Below, piece by piece: positions 1 through 4,841 of a stretch of DNA of 5,731 nt. Numbering within the stretch: position 1 is the first letter of the stretch; each line of letters opens with the position of its first letter. Made by a program: the position numbers and the translations under genes. The notes below the pieces were generated by a model, which was not told where the DNA came from, ran no database searches, and saw only the letters and a program-made list of their open reading frames with translations. The stretch is from Propionibacteriales bacterium (GTDB lineage: Bacteria; Actinomycetota; Actinomycetes; Propionibacteriales; Propionibacteriaceae): contig JADGPB010000181.1 of assembly GCA_017882655.1 (NCBI GenBank), forward strand, positions 1-5,731. The letters run 5' to 3'.

Positions 1-6
1 GAGGGC

Positions 7-16
7 TAGGGCCCTA
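7..16. repeat. 10-bp perfect palindrome at the left edge of the repeat array
   Basis: TAGGGCCCTA is its own reverse complement. Its last two bases (TA) are also the first two bases of the first 22-bp repeat unit, so it marks the left boundary of the array. No function can be assigned. It could be chance in GC-rich DNA, or the remnant of a structured end of the array. Confidence 0.4.
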
Positions 17-115
17 CCCCTCCGCGAGAGCACCTGTACCCCTCCGCGAGAGCACCTGTACCCCTCCGCGAGAGCACCTATACCCCTCCGCGAGAGCCCC
101 TGTACCCCTCCGCGA
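15..115. repeat. Tandem array A: four 22-bp units plus a 13-bp partial
   Basis: The units lie at 15-36, 37-58, 59-80 and 81-102, with a truncated copy at 103-115. Units 1 and 2 are identical; unit 3 differs only at position 80 (G to A) and unit 4 only at position 98 (A to C). Each unit has the core CGAGAGCACCTGTAC followed by the 7-mer CCCTCCG. The period is not a multiple of three and no reading frame is maintained, so the array is not coding. It is close to two DNA helical turns, so equivalent bases fall on the same face. On single-stranded nucleic acid each repeat can fold with CGCG/CGCG and GAG/CTC pairing, with one bulged base, around the GTAC region. A second array of the same family lies in opposite orientation at 388-484. 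The lack of unique spacers excludes CRISPR. Function is unknown; a 3'-end or protein-binding element is a guess. Confidence 0.9.
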
Positions 116-387
116 CGAATCGCAGGCTCACCCACCCCGCCGCGGCATCAAGGGTCGAGGGGTCATGTTGTGCGGCGCCACGCCGTACGTCCCGAGCGTG
201 TCGTGGCCGCTCGATCGGTGGAGGTCTCGGTGAGTGCCAGGGGGCAGTTCGGTGGAGTACGTGTTGTGCGGAGCGGACATGAGGATCCAACAACCGCCCC
301 AAGCGTCCTGGGGTGGGGCCCCGACCATCCGCCGCCCCCAGCCAAGACAGCGCGGAGCACAGCACGTACGCAGCCGCCCAGGACTCC
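116..387. other. Non-coding spacer between the two inverted repeat arrays
   Basis: About 270 bp with no gene that I can support: open frames here have atypical, Arg/Pro/Ser-rich translations and no recognisable domain or convincing ribosome-binding site. It contains an imperfect 13-bp inverted repeat (257-269 with 357-369), an exact direct repeat TGTTGTGCGG (166-175 and 262-271), and small GC-rich hairpins such as CCCCA/TGGGG at 297-313 and CTGGGG/CCCCAG at 308-341. The last 22 bp (366-387) are in phase with the second array and keep a few matching bases, so they may be a decayed unit. A small RNA or a degraded gene cannot be excluded, but no promoter was identified. Confidence 0.5.
257..369. 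repeat. Imperfect 13-bp inverted repeat bounding 113 bp
   Basis: GTACGTGTTGTGC at 257-269 is the reverse complement of GCACAGCACGTAC at 357-369 with one mismatch (12 of 13). The 87 bp between them include the CCCCA/TGGGG hairpin and the self-complementary GGGGCCCC at 315-322. No flanking target-site duplication is visible, and 113 bp is very short even for a miniature transposable element. It may instead be an RNA stem closing a multi-hairpin structure. The pairing is seen directly; any function is inference. Confidence 0.4.
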
Positions 388-484
388 CCGAGCAGTACAG
401 GTGCTCTCGCCGAGCAGTACAGGTCCTCTCCCCGACGGGTACAGAGTCTCTCGCCGAGCAGTACAGGTGCTCTCCCCGAGCAGT
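388..484. repeat. Tandem array B: four 22-bp units plus a 9-bp partial, inverted relative to array A
   Basis: Units lie at 388-409, 410-431, 432-453 and 454-475, with a partial copy at 476-484 whose match ends at the first base of the complement of the lpdA stop codon. Read on the minus strand, the lpdA sense, the unit is the same 15-base core CGAGAGCACCTGTAC as array A followed by TGCTCGG rather than CCCTCCG, so consensus units agree at 19 of 22 positions. The third unit (432-453) is clearly diverged. In the intact units GAGCA and TGCTC can pair around a 7-base loop that contains GTAC, giving each unit a small hairpin. The array would form the start of the lpdA 3' untranslated region. Role as a terminator, mRNA-stability element or protein-binding site is unproven. 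Confidence 0.88.
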
Positions 485-1887
485 CAGACCGTGATCGAGT
501 GCTCCTCGGCGTGGCCGTGGAGGCGACGGGCGGCTTCGGCGATGGAGCCGGAGATCGACGGGTAGACCGTGAAGTCGTGGGAGAAGTCCTCGACCGTGAT
601 GCGCTCCGCGACCGCGACCGCGATCGCGTGGATCAGCTCGCTCGCGTGCGGGGCGACGACAACACCGCCGACGATGATCCCGGTGATCGGGAGGCAGAAC
701 AGCTTCACGAAACCTTCCGTGACGTTCTGCATCTTCGCCCGGGCATTGCCGCGCAGCTGAACCATGGCGCCGACCGCCGTGGACAGCCCCGCCTCGACCT
801 GTTCCTGGGTCACGCCAACCGTGGCGATCTCCGGGGAGGTGAAGACGTTGGACGAGACGCGGTTCAGGTCGAGCGGGGTCACGGCGTCGCCCAGCGAGTG
901 CCACATGGCGATGCGGCCCTGCATGGCCGCGACTGACGCGAGCGCGAAGACGCCGGTGACGTCGCCCGCTGCGTACACACCGCGTGCGTTCGTACGCGAC
1001 ACCTTGTCGACCGTGATGTAGCCGCGGTTCGTGGCGATGTTCGCCGTTTCCAACCCGAGGTTCTCGGTGTTCGGCACTGCGCCGACCGCCATGAGGCAGT
1101 GGGATGCCTCGATGGTGTCGCCGCTGGCGAGCGTCACGACGACGCCGTCGCCCTCGCGCCGTACGGCTGTCGCCCGTGACCGCGACCTCACGTCGACCCC
1201 GCGTCGCTTGAAGACGTCCTGCAGCACACGTGCCGCTTCCTCGTCCTGCCCTGGCAAGACCATGTCCCGGCTGGACACGAGGGTCACCTTGGCACCGAAC
1301 GCGTTGAACGCGCTGGCGAACTCGGCGCCCGTGACGCCCGACCCCACGACGACAAGGTGCTCCGGGACGTGCTCGAGCGAGTACACCTGCTTCCAGTTGA
1401 GGATCCGCTCGCCATCGGGCTTCGCGTCGGGAAGCTCGCGCGGACGCGTGCCCGTGGTGAGCAGGATCACCTCAGCGTCGAAGCGCTGCTGGCCCCCCTC
1501 GATGGTCGCGACGACCGCGTTCGGTCCCTCGAGGCGAGCAGTGCCTGCGAGGACCTGTACGCCGCTGCTCGCGAGGTTCTGGGCGATGTCCGCGGACTGC
1601 GCCCGTGCCAGCTCGAGGACGCGGCGGTTGACCAGGCCCAGATTGACGTTGATCGCGTGCTGGACCGTGCCGCCGCCGATGGTCAGCCCCAGCTCGCTCG
1701 CCGACTGCATCGAGGTCATCACCTCGGCCGTCGCGATGAGCGTCTTGGACGGGACGCAGTCCGTGAGTACGGCCGCTCCGCCGAGCCCGTCGCGGTCGAT
1801 GAGGGTCACCTCGCCCCCAAGCTGGGAGGCGACGAGCGCCGCCTCGTACCCGCCAGGTCCGCCTCCGACGATCACTACTCGTGTCAC
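484..1887 (-). CDS. lpdA: NAD(P)H-quinone dehydrogenase, LpdA-type flavoprotein disulfide reductase homologue
   Basis: The 467-residue product resembles M. tuberculosis LpdA (Rv3303c), a flavoprotein that reduces quinones with NAD(P)H and is not a lipoamide dehydrogenase. It has the FAD-binding GGGPGG at residues 8-13, an acidic Asp31 at the end of the second strand, TTGTRPR at 144-150, the NAD(P)-binding GSGVTGAEF at 182-190, and the second FAD motif AAGDVTG at 306-312. The C-terminal dimerisation domain follows. The usual CxxxxC redox pair is broken: the first Cys is Ala39 and only Cys44 remains. The C-terminal His-Pro-...-Glu motif is YPSISG, with Tyr442 and Gly447 replacing the catalytic His and Glu. 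The GTG at 1887 is preferred because AGGA lies 8 nt upstream and it gives the family-typical MTRVVI start; an ATG at 1896 would add three residues. The gene is divergent from the membrane protein at 1927, and its stop codon abuts the 22-bp repeat array. It probably acts as a soluble or membrane-associated homodimer. Confidence 0.93.
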   Translation of the reverse strand: MTRVVIVGGGPGGYEAALVASQLGGEVTLIDRDGLGGAAVLTDCVPSKTLIATAEVMTSMQSASELGLTIGGGTVQHAINVNLGLVNRRVLELARAQSADIAQNLASSGVQVLAGTARLEGPNAVVATIEGGQQRFDAEVILLTTGTRPRELPDAKPDGERILNWKQVYSLEHVPEHLVVVGSGVTGAEFASAFNAFGAKVTLVSSRDMVLPGQDEEAARVLQDVFKRRGVDVRSRSRATAVRREGDGVVVTLASGDTIEASHCLMAVGAVPNTENLGLETANIATNRGYITVDKVSRTNARGVYAAGDVTGVFALASVAAMQGRIAMWHSLGDAVTPLDLNRVSSNVFTSPEIATVGVTQEQVEAGLSTAVGAMVQLRGNARAKMQNVTEGFVKLFCLPITGIIVGGVVVAPHASELIHAIAVAVAERITVEDFSHDFTVYPSISGSIAEAARRLHGHAEEHSITV

Positions 1888-1895
1888 GCGGCACA

Positions 1896-1899
1896 TCCT
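1896..1899 (-). promoter_or_regulatory. Shine-Dalgarno that favours the GTG start of lpdA
   Basis: AGGA on the minus strand is followed by 8 nt and then GTG at 1887. The competing ATG at 1896-1894 overlaps this motif and has only AGG directly against it, a spacing that would not work for ribosome binding. This supports the shorter protein. Confidence 0.55.
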
Positions 1900-1914
1900 G
1901 TCACGCGATCTGCG

Positions 1915-1920
1915 TATCCT
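1915..1920 (+). promoter_or_regulatory. -10 element of a probable leaderless promoter for the membrane protein gene
   Basis: TATCCT fits TANNNT and ends 6 nt before the GTG at 1927, so transcription would start at or next to the first base of the start codon. No Shine-Dalgarno lies upstream of that GTG and no clear -35 hexamer is visible. The element sits inside the 39-bp divergent gap with lpdA, so the two promoters must overlap or compete. Confidence 0.55.
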
Positions 1921-1926
1921 GCGCTG

Positions 1927-2457
1927 GTGCGCACTCGACCAAGTCTGATCGCGGCTGTCGCCTTGAGCCTTCTCCTCGTGGGGCTGGGGTTCTGGATGGT
2001 CGTCGCCGGTTGGCCGATGCAGACGCCCACCCAGACGGCCCTCCTCGACCTGGCGCAGCTGCCGATGGCGGGCGCGGTACTCGTAGGAATCGTCGAGATG
2101 ACGTGGACGCGTCGGCTGTGGCTCCGCTCCCCCAAGGTCTTCGCAGGTGTGTTCGGACCAGCCGCGTTCGCGCTCCTGCTCGGGGTCGTGCTCGTCGTCA
2201 TCGCGTACGGGACCACGATGCGGTCGTACTCCGGAACCGGACAGCTGCTCATCTGGATCGGGGTCGGACTGGCGTTCGTCTACCTCGCCGTCGACTCTCT
2301 GCGCCGAGAGGTCACCGATCCCCGCACGCTCCTCTTCGAGGAGCTCGACGACGAGGACACCCCCGAGGGCTCCAACCACCTCGTCGGCTCCTGGGACGAC
2401 GAGGACAGGGTCGACGCCGACCAGCCCACCGACGAGATCGACACCGACGCTCACTGA
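1927..2457 (+). CDS. Small integral membrane protein with acidic C-terminal tail, possible Rv3304 counterpart
   Basis: The 176-residue protein of unknown function has four hydrophobic segments, at about residues 7-27, 40-58, 73-95 and 105-125. The short loops contain RR (62-63) and basic residues after helix 2. The last 39 residues (138-176) are soluble and strongly acidic, with 17 Asp or Glu. The GTG start at 1927 is chosen because it begins just before the first helix, follows a TANNNT hexamer at leaderless spacing, and avoids overlap with lpdA; the frame stays open further upstream but only antisense to lpdA. In M. tuberculosis, a small conserved membrane protein (Rv3304) occupies the same place, divergent from lpdA, and I infer this gene corresponds to it by position and size rather than by alignment. 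The mutase follows 11 bp later and is likely co-transcribed. No enzymatic motif is visible. Confidence 0.82.
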   Translation: MRTRPSLIAAVALSLLLVGLGFWMVVAGWPMQTPTQTALLDLAQLPMAGAVLVGIVEMTWTRRLWLRSPKVFAGVFGPAAFALLLGVVLVVIAYGTTMRSYSGTGQLLIWIGVGLAFVYLAVDSLRREVTDPRTLLFEELDDEDTPEGSNHLVGSWDDEDRVDADQPTDEIDTDAH

Positions 2458-2458
2458 C

Positions 2459-2463
2459 GAGGG
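2459..2463 (+). promoter_or_regulatory. Shine-Dalgarno of the phosphomutase gene
   Basis: GAGGG lies 5 nt before the ATG at 2469 and starts directly after the stop codon of the preceding gene (TGA at 2455-2457). This placement supports translation from a shared transcript, with possible coupling. It also decides against the out-of-frame ATG at 2464. Confidence 0.7.
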
Positions 2464-2468
2464 ATGAC

Positions 2469-4112
2469 ATGGATCCGTTGATCTCCACCGCCCAGGCCTG
2501 GCGCGCCCAGGACCCGGACGCCGACACGGTCGCGCGCCTGGACGAGCTTGTCGTCGAGTACGAGTCGGGCGACGAGTCCGCACGTACCGAGCTCGCCGCC
2601 GCGTTCGCGGGACCCCTGGAGTTCGGCACGGCCGGGCTCCGCGGACCGCTCGGCCCCGGCCCTGCCCGCATGAACCGCGTCGTCGTGACGCGGGCCGCTG
2701 CAGGGTTCGGCCGCTGGCTCATCGCCGCCGGGCATCAGGGCGGGAAGGTCATCGTCGGCTACGACGCGCGGTACAAGTCGGCCGACTTCGCACGCGACAC
2801 CGCCGAGGTGCTGGCCGCCCAGGGATTCGTCCCGCTGCTGACCGCACGGTCCACCCCGACGCCCGTCGTGGCGTTCGGGATCCGGCAGTACGGGTGCGTC
2901 GCCGGCATCGTCGTCACCGCCTCCCACAACCCGGCGAACGACAACGGCTACAAGGTCTACCTCGGCGACGGCTCGCAGATCATCCCGCCGACGGACACCG
3001 AGATCGCCGCGCACATCGCCGACGTGGCGGGCCGCCCGATCTCCGAGCTGCCGCGCTCGGACGCGTACGAGATCATCGGCGACGAGCTTGTCGACGCCTA
3101 CGTGGCCCATGCGGCGACGCTGCTCGGCGAGTCGGCGCCGAGGCAGGTGCGCTGGGCGTACACGGCCATGCACGGCGTCGGCGCCCGCGTCATCGAGGCG
3201 GTCGCGGCGGCAGCAGGGCTTCCGGCCCCCGTCGTCGTACGCGCCCAGCACGATCCCGACCCGTCCTTCCCCACCGTGCCTTTCCCGAACCCCGAAGAGC
3301 CCGGCGCGATCGACCTGGCCGTGGCCCTGGCGCGCCAGGAGGGCGTCGACGTGGTCGTCGCCAACGATCCCGATGCCGACCGCTGCGCCGCGGCCGCGGT
3401 GGTCGACGGTACGTGGCGGATGCTCACGGGCGACGAGCTCGGATCGCTGCTGGCCGAGGATGCGCTGCGTCGTGGCGTGACCGGCGTGTACGCCAGCTCG
3501 ATCGTGTCCAGCTCGCTGCTGCCCAGGCTCGCCGAGGCGTACGGGCAGCCGTACGAGGCGACGCTGACCGGTTTCAAGTGGATCGGCCGCGTGCCGGGGC
3601 TGGCGTTCGGGTACGAGGAGGCCATCGGCTACTGCTGCGACCCGCGCGCGGTGCCCGACAAGGACGGGATCACCGCCGGCCTGCGGCTCCTGGCGCTGAC
3701 GGCATCCCTGCGTGCCGAGGGGCTCACGCTCGCGGACCGGCTCGACGAGATCGCGGCGGTGTACGGTCTGCACACCACCGCGCAGCTGGCCGTACGGGTG
3801 GATGACCTCTCGCTCATCACCGACGCGATGGCCCGTCTCCGTGCGAACCCGCCCGCGACGTTGTTGGGCGAGCCGGTGACGGTCACCGATCTCGCGCAAG
3901 GTGGCGACCTGCCCCCGACCGACGGCGTACGCCTCGAGGGCCTGACCCTGCGCGTCGTCGTACGGCCGTCCGGTACGGAGCCGAAGCTCAAGTGCTACCT
4001 GGAGGTGCGGGCCACGCCCGAAGCCAGCCGGGAGGTACGAGCCGCCCGCTCGGCTGCGGCGGCACGGATCGACGCGCTACGTACGGAGATGTCGGCAGCC
4101 CTCGGCCTCTAG
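2469..4112 (+). CDS. pmmB: Phospho-sugar mutase, PmmB/PGM2 type (phosphoglucomutase/phosphomannomutase family, possible phosphopentomutase)
   Basis: The 547-residue enzyme belongs to the alpha-D-phosphohexomutase superfamily, which moves phosphate between C1 and C6 (or C5 of pentoses) via a phosphoserine and a bisphosphate intermediate. All four signature loops are intact: TASHNP at residues 150-155 with catalytic Ser152, the Mg2+ loop NDPDADR at 299-305, the sugar-binding GYEEAIGY at 381-388, and the phosphate-binding RPSGTEPK at 499-506. GFKWIG at 368-373 followed by a xFEEAIGY-like block and PDKDG is typical of the PGM2 branch, which includes human PGM2, a phosphopentomutase. Length is near M. 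tuberculosis PmmB and somewhat shorter than human PGM2. It follows the membrane protein gene by 11 bp and precedes a uridine-kinase-like gene by 21 bp, so pentose-phosphate handling in nucleoside salvage is a reasonable inference. Substrate (glucose, mannose, ribose or deoxyribose phosphate) cannot be told from sequence alone. Confidence 0.94.
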   Translation: MDPLISTAQAWRAQDPDADTVARLDELVVEYESGDESARTELAAAFAGPLEFGTAGLRGPLGPGPARMNRVVVTRAAAGFGRWLIAAGHQGGKVIVGYDARYKSADFARDTAEVLAAQGFVPLLTARSTPTPVVAFGIRQYGCVAGIVVTASHNPANDNGYKVYLGDGSQIIPPTDTEIAAHIADVAGRPISELPRSDAYEIIGDELVDAYVAHAATLLGESAPRQVRWAYTAMHGVGARVIEAVAAAAGLPAPVVVRAQHDPDPSFPTVPFPNPEEPGAIDLAVALARQEGVDVVVANDPDADRCAAAAVVDGTWRMLTGDELGSLLAEDALRRGVTGVYASSIVSSSLLPRLAEAYGQPYEATLTGFKWIGRVPGLAFGYEEAIGYCCDPRAVPDKDGITAGLRLLALTASLRAEGLTLADRLDEIAAVYGLHTTAQLAVRVDDLSLITDAMARLRANPPATLLGEPVTVTDLAQGGDLPPTDGVRLEGLTLRVVVRPSGTEPKLKCYLEVRATPEASREVRAARSAAAARIDALRTEMSAALGL

Positions 4113-4120
4113 CGCTCCCG

Positions 4121-4126
4121 TACGAT
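4121..4126 (+). promoter_or_regulatory. -10 element of a probable leaderless promoter for the kinase gene
   Basis: TACGAT fits TANNNT and is separated by 7 nt from the ATG at 4134. No Shine-Dalgarno is present between the mutase stop codon (4110-4112) and this ATG, so a leaderless transcript starting at the A of the ATG is likely, perhaps in addition to read-through from upstream. No good -35 sequence is seen. Confidence 0.55.
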
Positions 4127-4133
4127 TCGCTCC

Positions 4134-4739
4134 ATGCCCGGCCCTCCTGCACTCGTGCTCCTGGCAGGGCCGTCGGGCAGCGGGAAGTCGAGGCTGGCGC
4201 GGGTCAGCGGGTGCGTGAGCGTGAGGCTGGACGACTTCTACCGCGATGCCGACGACGCCGACATGCCGCGCTGGGGCGAGATCGTCGACTGGGACGACCC
4301 GCACAGCTGGAACGGCCGGGCCGCGATCGCCGCCATCACGACGCTCCTCGACCAGGGGCACGTCAGAGTGCCCGTGTACGACATCAGCCTCAGCCGGCGG
4401 ATCGGGTGGCACGAGCTCGTACTGCCCGACGCTCCCGCCGGACAGCGGCTCTGCATCGTCGCCGAGGGCATCTTCGCGCCGGAGCTCGTACGTCCGTGCC
4501 AGGAGCTCGGCCTCGAGACCAGGGGGATCTGGCTCTCCCGGGGCGGCCCGCTGGTCTTCGTGCTGCGCCTCGTCCGCGATCTGCGCGAGCACCGCAAGGC
4601 GCCGCACATCCTGCTTCGTCGGGGCTGGGCGCTGCTGCGCAAGGAGCCGGCGCAACGCCGCGCGGCCGAGGCCAAGGGCTGCGAGACGCTGACGATGCGG
4701 GAGGCTGCCGCCCGTATCAAGTCGCTCCGCCGATCCTGA
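4134..4739 (+). CDS. P-loop kinase resembling uridine kinase
   Basis: The 201-residue cytoplasmic protein has a Walker A motif GPSGSGKS at residues 12-19, with Lys18 and Ser19 for nucleotide and Mg2+ binding. DDFY at 33-36 matches the substrate/catalytic Asp motif of uridine kinase and phosphoribulokinase-like enzymes, and WDDPHSWN at 53-60 fits the following WDxPxxxD-like region of that family. VAEGIF near residue 109 resembles the Walker-B-like strand VxEGIF. The C-terminal region is Arg-rich and could form the lid. It would phosphorylate a nucleoside, such as uridine or cytidine to the monophosphate, but many small actinobacterial proteins of this type are unassigned and the substrate is an inference. 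Length is typical of a compact uridine kinase. The mutase 21 bp upstream supports a salvage role. The start is the first ATG before the Walker A strand and is placed for leaderless translation. Confidence 0.85.
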   Translation: MPGPPALVLLAGPSGSGKSRLARVSGCVSVRLDDFYRDADDADMPRWGEIVDWDDPHSWNGRAAIAAITTLLDQGHVRVPVYDISLSRRIGWHELVLPDAPAGQRLCIVAEGIFAPELVRPCQELGLETRGIWLSRGGPLVFVLRLVRDLREHRKAPHILLRRGWALLRKEPAQRRAAEAKGCETLTMREAAARIKSLRRS

Positions 4740-4748
4740 TGCGGGAGG

Positions 4749-4762
4749 CGCGGCATTCCGCG
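4749..4762. other. Small hairpin after the kinase gene
   Basis: CGCGG and CCGCG can pair around a 4-base loop (CATT), 9 nt after the kinase stop codon. The stem is only 5 bp and no T-rich tract follows directly, so it is at most a weak or factor-assisted termination or mRNA-end signal. Confidence 0.3.
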
Positions 4763-4829
4763 ACTTCCGTGGTCGTAGTGCGGGTTTGCTGGTTCGGGTT
4801 CGTGCCACTTTTTTGTCAGTGTGTTCGTT

Positions 4830-4835
4830 TACTAT
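4830..4835 (+). promoter_or_regulatory. -10 element of a probable leaderless promoter for the DUF222 gene
   Basis: TACTAT fits TANNNT closely and ends 6 nt before the ATG at 4842. It lies at the end of an AT-rich patch beginning near 4807 that includes CTTTTTTGTCAGTG, which stands out from the GC-rich surroundings. The TTGTCA at 4813-4818 looks like a -35 hexamer but is only 11 nt from the -10, too close for a standard sigma factor; it may be an operator or belong to a non-standard promoter. There is no Shine-Dalgarno before the ATG. Confidence 0.6.
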
Positions 4836-4841
4836 GGATTC

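Noticed and set aside
15..484. CRISPR array
   Set aside because: The 22-bp units are directly contiguous with no unique spacers.
170..565. Small plus-strand protein across the repeats and spacer
   Set aside because: The frame passes through 22-bp repeats that shift frame each unit and into antisense lpdA; no domain or ribosome-binding site.
1357..1926. Long plus-strand open frame antisense to lpdA, continuous with the membrane protein frame
   Set aside because: Its translation is Arg/Asp-rich with no domain, it mirrors lpdA codon structure, and the real start at GTG 1927 is supported by the hydrophobic N-terminus and the -10 position.
1888..2583. Upstream extension of the lpdA frame on the minus strand
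   Set aside because: It would add over 200 low-complexity charged residues before the FAD-binding motif, antisense to two real genes; family members start at the MTRVVI-like position.
2451..3899. Long minus-strand open frame antisense to the phosphomutase
   Set aside because: It is a typical GC-rich shadow frame: Arg/Gly/Val/Asp-rich with no motif, while the plus strand has all four catalytic loops of the mutase.
4694..4749. 12-bp direct repeat GATGCGGGAGGC at 4694-4705 and 4738-4749
   Set aside because: One copy is inside the kinase coding sequence and the other overlaps its stop; two short GC-rich copies alone are not evidence of an element.
4749..4762. Intrinsic terminator after the kinase gene
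   Set aside because: The stem is 5 bp and there is no following T tract; listed only as a weak hairpin.
4813..4835. TTGTCA/TACTAT as a standard -35/-10 pair
   Set aside because: The spacing is 11 nt rather than about 17; only the -10 is kept.
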